Below the pieces are notes generated by a model that saw only the letters and a program-made list of their open reading frames with translations, did not search any database and was not told the DNA's origin. Below, piece after piece: positions 19,101 through 26,333 of a DNA stretch of 64,000 bases (position 1 is the stretch's first letter; each line of letters starts with the position of its first letter). This DNA comes from Streptomyces armeniacus (lineage in GTDB: Bacteria > Actinomycetota > Actinomycetes > Streptomycetales > Streptomycetaceae), in the NCBI RefSeq assembly GCF_003355155.1, contig NZ_CP031320.1, positions 7,334,978-7,398,977 on the forward strand, written 5' to 3'. Made by a program: the position numbers and the translations under genes.

Positions 19101-21657
19101 CGACCAGCCGCCCGCCGTAGAGCAGCGCGCCCCACAGCTCCCACACGGAGAAGTCGAAGGCGTGGGAGTGGAACAGCGTCCAGACGTCGTCGGGCCCGAA
19201 GTCGAACCACTCGAGGGTGGCGTCGAACAGCCGCACCACGTTCTGGTGCGGGACGACGACGCCCTTCGGCCTGCCGGTGGAACCGGAGGTGAAGATGGTG
19301 TACGCCGGGTGGTCGGGGCGCAGGGGGCACGTACGGTCGGCGTCGGTGACGTCGCGGGTCTCGCCCCTGAGTGCGCCGCCGTCGCCGCGGCCGTACGCGT
19401 CCAGCGTCTCGAACGGCACTCCGGCGTCGGGGAGTTGTGTTCCCGGGGCCGTCAGGACGAGTACGGGCGCGGCGTCGCGCAGCATGGACTCGATGCGCTC
19501 GGCAGGGTATCCGGGGTCGACCGGCACGTACGCGGCGCCCGCCTTCAGGACCGCGAGCACGGCGACGACCAGCTGCTCCGAGCGGGGCAGCAGCACGCCG
19601 ACGAAGGTCTCCGGGCCGACGCCCCTGGCGGTCAGGGTGTGCGCGAGCGCGTTGGCACGCCGGTTGAGTTCGGCGTACGTCAGCTCCCGGCCCTCGTACG
19701 CCACGGCGGTGGAGTCGGGTGTACGGGCCGCCTGCTCCTCGAAGAGTTCGGGCAGCGTGGCACGCCGCGACCACGCACGGGGCGCCGGTACGGACGCGGA
19801 CGCGGACGCGGACGCGGGCAGCATGCGGCGGCGCTCGGGCCCGTCCAGCAGGCTGATCCGGCCGACCCGGCGGTCCGGGTCCTCCGTCATCGCCTCCAGC
19901 ACACGCAGCAGCCGCCGTACCAGGTCCGCGGCGGTGCTCCGGTCGAACAGGTCCGTCGCGAACTCCAGCGAGCCGTCCAGCGCGGTGGCCCCCGTCGCGG
20001 GGTCGTGGTGCTCGGTCAGGTTGAACAGCAGGTCCACCTTGGCGAACCGCGCGGCGACGGGCTCCGGGCGGGCGGTGAGTCCGGCGAAGCGGTCCGCGAC
20101 GGTGAGGGCGCCGCCGTCGTTGAAGGCGAGCATCACCTGGAACAGCGGGTTCCGGGAGAGCGACCGGGTGGGGTTCAGCTCCTCGACGAGCTGCTCGAAC
20201 GGCAGGTCCTGGTGCGCGTACGCGGCGAGGTCCGTCTCCCGTACGCGGCGCAGCAGTTCGCGTACGGTCGGGTCGCCGCCGACGTCGGTGCGCAGCACGA
20301 GGGTGTTCACGAAGAAGCCGACCAGCGGCTCCAGCGCCGCGTCCGTACGGCCCGCAACGGGCGTGCCCAGGGGGATGTCGGTGCCCGCGCCGAGCCGGTG
20401 CAGCAGCGCGGCCAGCGCTGTCTGGACGGTCATGAAGACGGTCGAGCCGGTGGCCCGCGCCAGTCCGGCCAGCCGGGCGTGCAGGCCCGGCGGGACGGTG
20501 AAGGGCACCGCGTCCCCGCGGTAGGAGGGGGTGGCGGGGCGCGCGCGGTCGTAGGGCAGCGGCAGTTCGTCCGGCACGCCCGCGAGGGCGTCCCGCCAGT
20601 GGGCGAGCTGGCGGCCGGCGAGGCTGTCCGCGTCGCGCGGGTCGCCGAGCACGTCGCGCTGCCAGAGCGCGTAGTCGGCGTACTGCACGGGGAGCCCATC
20701 CCAGCACGGTTCCCCGCCCGTACGGCGTGCGGTGTACGCCGCGGCGAGGTCGTCCAGCAGCGGGCGGAGCGACGCGCCGTCACCGGCGATGTGGTGCAGC
20801 AGCAGCATCACCACGTGCTGGTCCGGCGAGAGGCGGAACACCCAGGCGCGCAGGGGGAGTTCGGCGGCCAGGTCGAACTCGTGGCGGAACGCCAGGTCGA
20901 GTTCGTGCTCCAGCATCTCCTCGGCCGTCTCGACGAGCTCCACGGGCGGCTGCGTCGGGTCGTGGCGGAGCAGCCGCTGGTACGGCTCGCCGGGGCCGGC
21001 GCCGGTGGTGTGCGCGTCCGTGCCGCAGACCGTACGGAGGCTCTCGTGCCGGCCCACGACGTCGTTCAGCGCGCCGGCCAGGGCGGTGGTGTCGAGCGGC
21101 CCGTCGACGCGGAGCGACACCTGGAGGTTGTACGTGGGGCTGGGTCCTTCGAGCTGGTGCAGGAACCACAGGCGGCGCTGCGCGGAGGACAGCGGCACGC
21201 GGTCCGGGCGCGGGCCCGCGGTCAGCGCCCTGCGGGCCGGCGTCCGCCGCGCGTGCAGCGTACGGGCGAGGCCGCGCGGCGTGGGCGTCTCGAACAGCTG
21301 CCGGACGGGCACTTCCACGTCCAGCGCGGTACGGATGCGGCTGATCAGCTTGGTGGCGAGGAGTGAGTGTCCGCCCGCGGCGAAGAAGTCGTCCCCGGCC
21401 GCCACGGACGGCAGGCCGAGCACGTCCGCGAACAGCCCGGCGAGGATCTCCTCGTACGGTCCCGTCGCGGGCCGCTGCCCCGGTTCCGCCGAGAGGTCGG
21501 GTTCGGGGAGGGCGTGGCGGTCGAGTTTGCCGGTCGTGGTCAGCGGCAGCGCATCCAGCGCCACGAACGCGGCGGGCACCATGTACTCCGGCAGCCGGGC
21601 CGCCAGATACGCCCGCGCCGGCGCGGGGGATGCGGGCGCGGGGGTCATGGCGGACAC
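13168..21657 (-). CDS. Non-ribosomal peptide synthetase 1: (A-tail)-PCP-C-A-PCP-C-A-PCP-E
   Basis: A 2,829-residue assembly-line enzyme. Residues 1-50 are only the C-terminal end of an adenylation domain ([17 protein letters not shown]). They are followed by carrier 1 ([10 protein letters not shown], near 94), C1 (155-600, HHIAGDG), A1 (637-1150), carrier 2 ([10 protein letters not shown], near 1199), C2 (1259-1690, HHIAADGW), A2 (1730-2215), carrier 3 ([11 protein letters not shown], near 2269, GGDS form typical before epimerases) and an epimerization domain (2336-2800; [17 protein letters not shown]). The A1 pocket reads by hand D-F-W-N-V-G-M-V-H-K, essentially the threonine code. The A2 pocket reads D-A-Y-F-W-G-V-T-F-K, probably aliphatic. 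GTG 21657 has a strong AGGAGAG site, so the short N-terminus looks like the real start. It lies 42 nt behind the DUF4097 gene. Confidence 0.93.
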   Translation of the reverse strand: MSAMTPAPASPAPARAYLAARLPEYMVPAAFVALDALPLTTTGKLDRHALPEPDLSAEPGQRPATGPYEEILAGLFADVLGLPSVAAGDDFFAAGGHSLLATKLISRIRTALDVEVPVRQLFETPTPRGLARTLHARRTPARRALTAGPRPDRVPLSSAQRRLWFLHQLEGPSPTYNLQVSLRVDGPLDTTALAGALNDVVGRHESLRTVCGTDAHTTGAGPGEPYQRLLRHDPTQPPVELVETAEEMLEHELDLAFRHEFDLAAELPLRAWVFRLSPDQHVVMLLLHHIAGDGASLRPLLDDLAAAYTARRTGGEPCWDGLPVQYADYALWQRDVLGDPRDADSLAGRQLAHWRDALAGVPDELPLPYDRARPATPSYRGDAVPFTVPPGLHARLAGLARATGSTVFMTVQTALAALLHRLGAGTDIPLGTPVAGRTDAALEPLVGFFVNTLVLRTDVGGDPTVRELLRRVRETDLAAYAHQDLPFEQLVEELNPTRSLSRNPLFQVMLAFNDGGALTVADRFAGLTARPEPVAARFAKVDLLFNLTEHHDPATGATALDGSLEFATDLFDRSTAADLVRRLLRVLEAMTEDPDRRVGRISLLDGPERRRMLPASASASASVPAPRAWSRRATLPELFEEQAARTPDSTAVAYEGRELTYAELNRRANALAHTLTARGVGPETFVGVLLPRSEQLVVAVLAVLKAGAAYVPVDPGYPAERIESMLRDAAPVLVLTAPGTQLPDAGVPFETLDAYGRGDGGALRGETRDVTDADRTCPLRPDHPAYTIFTSGSTGRPKGVVVPHQNVVRLFDATLEWFDFGPDDVWTLFHSHAFDFSVWELWGALLYGGRLVVVSHETSRSPREFLELLVRERVTVLNQTPSAFHQLSQADAERPGPGGRLSLRTIVFGGEALEPGRLADWYARHPDDAPVLVNMYGITETTVHVTHAGLTHESARTSDSTVGCPIADLRAYVLDAGLNPVPAGVPGELYVAGAGLARGYLGRPGLTAERFPADPFGAPGDRMYRTGDVARWNGRGELVHLGRADDQVKIRGFRIEPGEIEAVLARHPRTAQCAVVVREDRPGDKRLVAYVVPAAAPDAVPADAARAESGAGTAGLREYAAGALPAYMVPAAFVALDALPLTTNGKLDRAALPAPEQHHRRDESTAREPRNARERALCEQFADVLAVDGVGIDDDFFALGGHSLLATRLISQIRSALGVETPVRQLFETPTVAGLAEALESAGAAERAPLAPRVRPPRLPLSSAQQRFWFLHKLEGPSHIYNIPVALRLSGALDRDALEQALEDLVARHESLRTAFEEDDEGPYQVVLDPHDARPALHVEQTAPADLDARLAREARHAFELSRTAPVRARLFALGEDDHVLLLLVHHIAADGWSMEPLLRDLAEAYEARRAGHRPAEPAVPLPQYADYALWHRDVLGAEDDPASPFARQLRYWRDQLDGIPEELPLPTDRPRPAAVSYGGGWFRFEIPAALHARLDALARDTGSSVFMVLQAGLAALLHRMGGGDDIPVGSPVAGRTDEAMDGMVGLFVNTLVLRTDLSGDPSVRELVARVRETALGAYAHQDIPFERLVDELNPERSLARNPLFQVMLAFNHADVESAADDLGRFGGLGLRAYPVETTASRFDLVFGLTQRRAPDGGPGGLVGGVEYSTDLFDRGTVEALAGRLVRLLGEMADEPARKVGALDLVGTAERRRVLTDWNDTARTPVRATVPELFRAQAARTPGRPALAGHEKSLTYAELDALSDRCARRLADAGMATGSPVALLLDRSVELVVWILAVLKAGGAYVPLHPSYPADRMRWMADDVGAGWLVTDRPREGLPELAGAVRLIAADTSAPEVAACPGGPLARPCHPDQLAYVMYTSGSTGRPKGVAVSHANVAELATDPAFAGDAHRRVLLHSSHAFDASTYEMWVPLLSGGCAVVADSGHLTPDTLRHAVERHGVSAAFLTTALFNMLSREAGDVLGGLAEVWFGGESVSPPVVDAFVRACPDTRVVHVYGPTETTTFATAFPVPAGRARADAVPIGHPMANTRAYVLDPGLRPVPAGVPGELYLSGTGLARGYTGRPGLSAGRFVADPYGPSGGRMYRTGDVVRWSSEGALEFVGRADDQVKIRGFRIEPGEIEAVLTGAPEVERCAVVVREDRPGDKRLVAYAVPSAPGVDEETLRARLAAGVPDYMVPSAFVLMDALPLNSNGKIDRGALPAPEPAAARQDDDGPLAPRTPREELLCGLFREVLGLEQIGVLDGFFSLGGDSISSIQLVSAARRNGLSFSVRDIFEQATAAGLAAVATEVPADGKRPADTRTRTGAAADTGTVPATPVQAWLSELGGPVAAFHQSAVLVVPAGARHGHLAGAVTALARHHAALRARLRTGDGWTLEIPGPEAFTADTCLTRVDAHGAEGEELTALLAEHSRRAASRLAPGEGRMLDLVWLDRGPADTGRLLMLVHHLVVDGVSWRILLGDLAEAYRACEAGREPVLDPVGTSLREWADGLRAAAVRADRAAELPLWTETVQDAPRLLASAALDPALDTHATADTLSLRLPPDVTEAVLGRVPELFRAGADDVLLAALALALAEWHGPSGPGPVRRTDGAGSGVLVDVEGHGRREELVPGADLSRTVGWFTSIRPVRLDAGGLDRAEAWAGGPAAGDLLKRTKEQLRAQPDHGMGYGLLRHLNPGTGPRLARHPRPEAAFNYLGRFAAGRGGGEWEAAPESPALSGGADPDMPLAHLVEVNALTEDGTGGPELVAHWTWATRLLTEAGVRRLAELWFDALRALVTHADDPDAGGLTPSDVSLSLLSGSEIERLQAEWRGQK

Positions 21658-21699
21658 GGCCTCTCTCTCCTGTGGCTCGGCGGGGACTTGGGGGGCGGA

Positions 21700-22536
21700 T
21701 CAGGCGCGGTGGATCACGATGTCGCCGAGCCCCGTACGGGCGTGAACCTCGACCGTCTCGTCCGACGCGCCGGGTGCCTCGGAGGCGCCGAGGGAGTTCC
21801 GTACGTGGCCGGTACGGGCGCTGACGTCGAGCCACGCGACGGTGGACTCCCGTACGCCGACCTCGACATCCCCGGCGGCCGTGTGCAACGTGACGGTGCC
21901 GCGCGCCACTTCACCGACCCGGATGCGGCCGTTGGAGGACTTGGCGCTGACGCCGGCGCTCGCGACGCCCACGGAGATACGGCCGTTGGACGCGCTCGTC
22001 CACAGCTCGCCGGTGACCTCGCCGATGGCGGTGTCGCCGTTGGCGTTCTTCACCGTCGCCGCGCCCGCGACCTCGCCGAGCCGGATGCGCCCGGCGCCGG
22101 TGACGGCGGCGTCGCCGGCGGCACGGCCCAGCCGGATGTCGCCGTGGCCGGTGCGCAGCTGCGCGGACGCCGACTCCTCCACGTCGAGATCGCCTATCGA
22201 CGTCTTCAACCGGCAGTCCCCCAGCCGCCCTTCGCACGTGAAGTCCGCGAGTGACGCCGTGCCCTGCACATGTGATCCCGTCGGCAGCCCGACGTACACC
22301 GCGACCGAGCCGAGCTTCCCGAACAGCGAACCCTTCCTGGTCGCCCTGATCTGCAGCCTGCCGTCGTCGCAGGTGACCCGCGTCTGCTCGGCGGCGCGTA
22401 CATCGGCCTCGTTGGCGTCGTCGGCGGGAAGCACCTCGACCTCGGTGTCCGTACGCTCGCCCGCCGTGATCCACGCGTGCCCGGCGTCGAACTCGAGGGT
22501 GGCGGCGATCGGTTCCGGGGTGTCGAAACTCGGCAT
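21700..22536 (-). CDS. DUF4097-family beta-strand repeat protein
   Basis: A 278-residue protein starting MPSFDTPEPIAATLEFDAGH, the usual opening of actinobacterial DUF4097 proteins. Repeated short motifs (GDIRLG, GRIRLGEV, GDTAIGEV, GRISVG, GRIRVGEV, GDVEVGV) indicate a right-handed beta-solenoid. There is no signal peptide or membrane segment. The biochemical role of the family is unknown. ATG 22536 was chosen from this family start, with GAGGACGGGA upstream; the frame extends to ATG 22830 but that part is Pro/Ala-rich and not family-like. It lies directly upstream of NRPS1 on the same strand, so it is probably co-transcribed, although a role in the peptide pathway is not shown. Confidence 0.8.
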   Translation of the reverse strand: MPSFDTPEPIAATLEFDAGHAWITAGERTDTEVEVLPADDANEADVRAAEQTRVTCDDGRLQIRATRKGSLFGKLGSVAVYVGLPTGSHVQGTASLADFTCEGRLGDCRLKTSIGDLDVEESASAQLRTGHGDIRLGRAAGDAAVTGAGRIRLGEVAGAATVKNANGDTAIGEVTGELWTSASNGRISVGVASAGVSAKSSNGRIRVGEVARGTVTLHTAAGDVEVGVRESTVAWLDVSARTGHVRNSLGASEAPGASDETVEVHARTGLGDIVIHRA

Positions 22537-22959
22537 GGGCGTCCCGTCCTCACGGCTCGGCTGTCGCATCCGCCGGGGGACGGGTGCGGTGGGTGGCGCG
22601 GTGCGTGGCGCAGTACGTGGCGCGGTGTCCGGCGCCGATGGGGGCGCCGGGGTCCGCGTCACCGCGGACCCCGCCGTCACCACGGACTTCGGCGTCACCG
22701 CGGGTCCCGGCCCGGACCCGGCGGCGTACGCCGCCCGCGCTGCCGCTCCGCCCGCCGCCGCGGGGGAGCGCGGAGGCGGGGCGGAGGGTCGTATGGGCGA
22801 TGTGAAGTCCATGGCGCATGATGACACCAAAATGGCGCCACGACAATTGGGGGATGGCCGCGATGCGGTGCCATGACGGGTCCACGTTGGCCCGTAGCAC
22901 GTGGCTCACCGTCCCCTGCAGCCGCTAGCCGTTTGCCGCTAGCGGGGGCCGACGGGGCG
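22537..22959. other. Intergenic region between DUF4097 and SDR genes
   Basis: No convincing gene is present. The left part has short tandem direct repeats of a GTGCGTGGCGC-like unit (about 22585-22630). The minus-strand DUF4097 frame stays open here but reads as Pro/Ala/Thr-rich filler. The stretch around 22820-22850 is locally AT-richer and is the likely promoter of the DUF4097-NRPS operon. Confidence 0.4.
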
Positions 22960-23775
22960 TCAGTCCACGATGGCGCCGCAGGAGATGTTCACGTCGGTGG
23001 AGGTCAGCGTGCGGGCCCTGTCGGAGGCCACAAAGGCGGCGACGGCGCCGACATCGCTCAGCTTCGCCGTACGGTTCAGCAGGGTCGCCTGCTCCAACCC
23101 CGCGACGATCTCCTCCGCTCCCTCGAATCCCGCGGGGATCGTCTCGGGCACGCCCCCGGTCTTGAGGGTGACGAAACGGACCCCGTACGGGCCGAGTTCG
23201 CAGGCCCACTGGCGGCGCAGTCCCTCCAGCGCGTCCAGCGCGACCTTGAAGCCGCCCAGCCCGGGAATCGTCTGCGGCCCGCCCCCGCCGAAGGCCAGGA
23301 TCACCCCCGTACCGCGCGGCGCCATGTGGCGCGCGGCGGCCCGCGTGGTGAGGAACTGGGTGCGCATCGCGGTCGTGATGGGGTGCAGGAAGTCACTCAC
23401 GGCGATCTCGTCCAACGGACGCTGGACATCGCCGTAGCCGATGAGGTTGAACGAGATGTCGATGTGGCCCTCGCGTGCCGCGATGTCGTCGACGTACGCG
23501 TCCACGGCGGCTTCGTCGAGGGCGTCGAGGACGGCCGTCTGTGCGGTGGCGTTCGGCTCGCTCTGTTCCTTGTCCCTCTTGCCCTGTTCGCTCTGTTCGC
23601 TCTGTTCGCTCTGCTCGCTCTGCTCGCGGATCGAGGCGGCGACCTCGTCGAGCTTCGCTCCGGTGCGCCCCGCGAGATGCACCCGCGCGCCCTCGCGTGC
23701 GAACGCGCGTGCCACCGCGCCCCCGATCGCTCCACCGGCTCCGTACACGACGGCCACCTTGTTCTCCAGCAGCAT
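22960..23775 (-). CDS. SDR-fold oxidoreductase lacking the catalytic Tyr
   Basis: A 271-residue Rossmann protein of the short-chain dehydrogenase/reductase family. The NAD(P) loop is visible as VVYGAGGAIGGAVA (residues 8-21), then a GR motif (LAGRTGA) and a cofactor strand (FNLIGYG, in place of NNAG). The C-terminal strand GVRFVTLKTGGVPET is also typical. The active site is abnormal: where YxxxK is expected the sequence reads PGLGGFKVALDA, keeping Lys but with no Tyr, and the Ser strand reads ILAFGGGG. Residues about 49-65 hold a tandem Ser-Glu-Gln insertion encoded by a 9-bp repeat. ATG 23775 has AAGGGG 8 nt upstream. Reductase activity is doubtful; an atypical mechanism or a binding role is possible. 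Confidence 0.8.
   Translation of the reverse strand: MLLENKVAVVYGAGGAIGGAVARAFAREGARVHLAGRTGAKLDEVAASIREQSEQSEQSEQSEQGKRDKEQSEPNATAQTAVLDALDEAAVDAYVDDIAAREGHIDISFNLIGYGDVQRPLDEIAVSDFLHPITTAMRTQFLTTRAAARHMAPRGTGVILAFGGGGPQTIPGLGGFKVALDALEGLRRQWACELGPYGVRFVTLKTGGVPETIPAGFEGAEEIVAGLEQATLLNRTAKLSDVGAVAAFVASDRARTLTSTDVNISCGAIVD
23584..23628. repeat. Five tandem 9-bp repeats inside the SDR gene
   Basis: Units of CTGTTCGCT or CTGCTCGCT/G repeat five times in register with codons, giving (SEQ)n on the minus strand. This is a microsatellite-like expansion in a surface loop between early strands of the Rossmann fold, and a likely length-variable site between strains. Confidence 0.9.
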
Positions 23776-23955
23776 GTTCCGACCCCTTGCTCGTCTGGCG
23801 GTCCCGGTGAGTTCCGGGTTTCCAGGGGTACGTCGGAACAGCCCCCGGGATGTCGACATCCGGTGGCGTGTCGCCGCGGCACGCAGTGCCGTGCGCCGGA
23901 GTGCCGCCATGAACGGCGCTCACGGACCACCACCAGCCCACCGCGGCCGAGGGCC

Positions 23956-23977
23956 GTCCTCAAACGCCGGACGGGCT
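23956..23977. repeat. Copy of a common Streptomyces intergenic repeat
   Basis: GTCCTCAAACGCCGGACGGG followed by CT is a sequence I recognise as dispersed between genes in many Streptomyces chromosomes (its complement ends in GGCGTTTGAGGAC). It lies in the 336-bp gap 23776-24111 between the divergent SDR and XRE genes. The rest of that gap has no gene and must hold both promoters. Confidence 0.55.
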
Positions 23978-24111
23978 TGGTGCGCGCAGGCCGACAGCGA
24001 GAGCGCGGTGAGAGCGGCGGCGGCAAGCATGCGCGTACCCACATGCTTTGATGGCCGGGAAGGGGGACCACCGGCGGCCTCGAACGGCCGCATGGGGACG
24101 GAGGGGGAACG

Positions 24112-25467
24112 TTGGGGGCCACGGAATTCGCCCAGAAGGTCGGCGAGTTGAAGGCGCGGTCGGGGCTCAGCTACGGGGCGCTGGCGAAGAGACTGCACAT
24201 GAGCACCTCGACCGTGCACCGGTACGTGAACGGGACCGCGGTGCCGGTGGAGTTCGCGCCGGTGGAACGGCTGGCACGGGCGTGCAAGGCGACACCGGAG
24301 GAGGTCGTCGAACTCCACAGGCTGTGGATCCTGGCGGACGCGGCCCGCAGGCGCCCGGCCACCGGGGCACCGGAGGAGGCGCCGGAGGCGGACACGCCGG
24401 CCGCGCCAACCGAGCCGTCCCCACCGACCGAGCCGCCGGAGGCATCCGAGGGACCCGAGGCGCCCGAGCATGCGGAGCCAGCGAAGCCCACGGACCCCAG
24501 GGACGAGGACGAGGAGGCCGCCCCGGAGGGGGAACCCGTAACGACGGTGGCCGCCCCCGCGCCCGTACGGCCCGCGCGCCGGCGCCTCGTCGCCATCGCG
24601 AGCGGAGTGGCCGCCGCCGTCGCCGTCCTGGCGATCGGTGCGGGGGCGACGCTCGTCTGGGGCGGGGACGACGGCGGGAACGAGGCAACGTCTGCGGCGC
24701 CCGAGAAGGCCGCGGACGAGCAGGACGGCGGGGAGGGCAGCCAACACGGCGAAGGCAGCAAGAGGGAATCACCGGACGGAGCCGAGCAACAGCGGGACCG
24801 TGCACAGAAGGGCGGAGAGCAACCGCAGACGGACGGCGAGGACGCCGACCAGCCGGCCACACCGGGCGGAACTCCGGTCACCGCCCGCGTACGCCCGTAC
24901 ACCTACGAGGACCCGTGCAGCCAGCACTTCCTCGTCAACCAGGACCCCGCCAAGCTCCCCCAGCCGCCCGCCGAGTCACAGGCGCCGTCGTGGGTGCGGG
25001 CGTTCGGCGCCGTGCCTGCCGACCAGCAACTGGTGGAGATCACCCTCCAGGGCACCGGCTCCCGGACCGTGGTCCTGGAGAATGCCCAGGTCCGCGTGGC
25101 GGGCACGCGCGCGCCGCTCGCCTGGAACAAGTACGCGACCGGCATCGGCTGCGGCGGCAAGGTGTCCACGAAGTCCTTCACCGTGAACCTCGACTCCCCC
25201 CAGCCGGCGGTCGCCCCCGTGAACGGCCAGCAGGACTTCCCGTACAAGGTGAGCGAGTCCGACCCGGAGGTCTTCTACGTCAAGGCCGACGTGGCGGACA
25301 AGGACGTCACCTGGTACCTGGAACTGGAGTGGTCCAGCGGCAGCCAGCACGGCGTCCTCCGCATCGACGACCAGGGCCGCCCCTTCCGTACGAGCGGCTC
25401 GACGGACCGCCCCCAGTACGAGTGGCCCACGGGCGGAGACCGCTGGGAACCGTCCCGGCCCCAGTGA
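24112..25467 (+). CDS. XRE-family DNA-binding protein with one membrane helix and an exported C-terminal domain
   Basis: A 451-residue protein with three parts. Residues 3-68 form a Cro/C1-type helix-turn-helix (ALAKRLHMSTSTVHRYVNG). An acidic Pro/Glu linker follows. A single membrane helix lies at about 162-183 (LVAIASGVAAAVAVLAIGAG), and after it comes a highly charged low-complexity stretch and a folded outer domain (about 260-450) with two Cys (DPCSQHF, GIGCGGK) that could pair. Such proteins could sense an envelope signal and act on DNA at the membrane. The start is TTG 24112, behind GAGGGGGAACG; no ATG or GTG gives the helix-turn-helix intact. It lies upstream of the lanthipeptide genes on the same strand, 236 bp before the first precursor; involvement in their control is only suggested by position. 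Confidence 0.78.
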   Translation: MGATEFAQKVGELKARSGLSYGALAKRLHMSTSTVHRYVNGTAVPVEFAPVERLARACKATPEEVVELHRLWILADAARRRPATGAPEEAPEADTPAAPTEPSPPTEPPEASEGPEAPEHAEPAKPTDPRDEDEEAAPEGEPVTTVAAPAPVRPARRRLVAIASGVAAAVAVLAIGAGATLVWGGDDGGNEATSAAPEKAADEQDGGEGSQHGEGSKRESPDGAEQQRDRAQKGGEQPQTDGEDADQPATPGGTPVTARVRPYTYEDPCSQHFLVNQDPAKLPQPPAESQAPSWVRAFGAVPADQQLVEITLQGTGSRTVVLENAQVRVAGTRAPLAWNKYATGIGCGGKVSTKSFTVNLDSPQPAVAPVNGQQDFPYKVSESDPEVFYVKADVADKDVTWYLELEWSSGSQHGVLRIDDQGRPFRTSGSTDRPQYEWPTGGDRWEPSRPQ

Positions 25468-25703
25468 GCCCCCGCGGCGCGCTGTCCGCCGCGCGGCGAG
25501 CATCGGGGGAAATCGCCAATACAACGGCCCTGGAAAATTCCCTCGTCATCCCGATCCCGGAGATGAGAGGTCACTAGGGAATCCCTCAGTGCCCTCGGGG
25601 TGACCTTTCAGCCACGCGAATTCCTCCGGTACGTATGGACGCCACTCCTCCCTGGTCCGCATATCCAGGCCAGAGCGACCGTACGCAACGAAAGGATGGG
25701 CTG

Positions 25704-25865
25704 ATGTCCGTTGCCATGCTGGAGTCCCGCGAAGAAGTGGAGTTCGCGGAACTCGCGGAGTTCGATCTGGACATACGCGTTGAGGCCGGAGACCTGCCGG
25801 CCGACGCATGGGCCTCGACTGGCCCCAGCTACACCATTGGCTGCACCGTCATTATCTGCATCTGA
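25704..25865 (+). CDS. Class I lanthipeptide precursor LanA1
   Basis: A 53-residue precursor. The leader carries the FNLD-type box as FDLDIRV (residues 20-26), recognised by LanB and LanC. The likely core starts after about residue 35 and ends TIGCTVIICI. Dehydratable residues are Ser38, Thr39, Ser42, Thr44 and Thr48. The only Cys are 47 and 52, so at most two lanthionine-type rings can form and several dehydrated residues may remain. ATG 25704 has AAAGGA 7 nt upstream. The first eight codons are identical in DNA to those of the second precursor, showing duplication. LanB and LanC are encoded just downstream. The cleavage site is not obvious; candidates are after Ala33 or Ala35. Confidence 0.85.
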   Translation: MSVAMLESREEVEFAELAEFDLDIRVEAGDLPADAWASTGPSYTIGCTVIICI

Positions 25866-25978
25866 GCACCGGTGGCCCCGCCACGGCCGGAGCGGTCCGT
25901 TCCGGCCGTAGCCGAGGAGCCAGGGGCCTGCATCTGCGCAGGTCAAACCCGTATACACACCGAACGAGAGGGAACACC

Positions 25979-26137
25979 ATGTCCGTTGCCATGCTGGAGT
26001 CGCGAGAAGAGACAGAGCTCGCCGAGTTCGATCTGGACGTCCGTATCGAGGGCAAGGACGTGCCGATCGATCCGATGATGCCCTGGACGATGACGTGCGA
26101 GTGCGAGTGGACCGAACTGCCCGTCTGCTGGTGGTAG
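25979..26137 (+). CDS. Class I lanthipeptide precursor LanA2 (Trp/Cys-rich core)
   Basis: A 52-residue precursor with the same leader design as LanA1 (MSVAMLESRE start; FDLDVRI box at 17-23) but an unrelated core. The region after about residue 31 has Thr at 37, 39 and 45, Cys at 40, 42 and 50, and Trp at 36, 44, 51 and 52. Three Thr and three Cys would allow three methyllanthionine rings with no spare residues. The CxC arrangement and the WW terminus are unusual. ATG 25979 has GAGAGGGA 5 nt before it. It lies 113 bp after LanA1 and 196 bp before lanB. I do not recognise a characterised lanthipeptide with this core. Confidence 0.85.
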   Translation: MSVAMLESREETELAEFDLDVRIEGKDVPIDPMMPWTMTCECEWTELPVCWW

Positions 26138-26197
26138 ACCTTCCAAATACCCCGGGGCCGGAGCGGATCTCTCCTCCGACCCCGGCTGGTTGACTGC

Positions 26198-26263
26198 CAT
26201 AGTGCAGATTCAGAAATTGGTAACCCTGCTCTATTGCAGTCACAGAGAATTGCCCTATTGCAG
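26198..26263. promoter_or_regulatory. AT-rich region with direct repeats upstream of lanB
   Basis: CTATTGCAG occurs exactly at 26231-26239 and 26255-26263, 24 bp apart, and a third related copy CATAGTGCAG lies at 26198-26207. The surrounding 90 bp are clearly AT-richer than the genome. A TATAAC element at 26278-26283 could be a -10 box. This suggests a regulated promoter for lanBC separate from that of the precursors. No regulator binding this repeat is known to me. Confidence 0.45.
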
Positions 26264-26333
26264 ATCCGGTTGTGTCCTATAACAGTTCCGGATCCCAGAC
26301 ACGGAAATGCGGCGAAATGAAGGGCGGGCGAGC

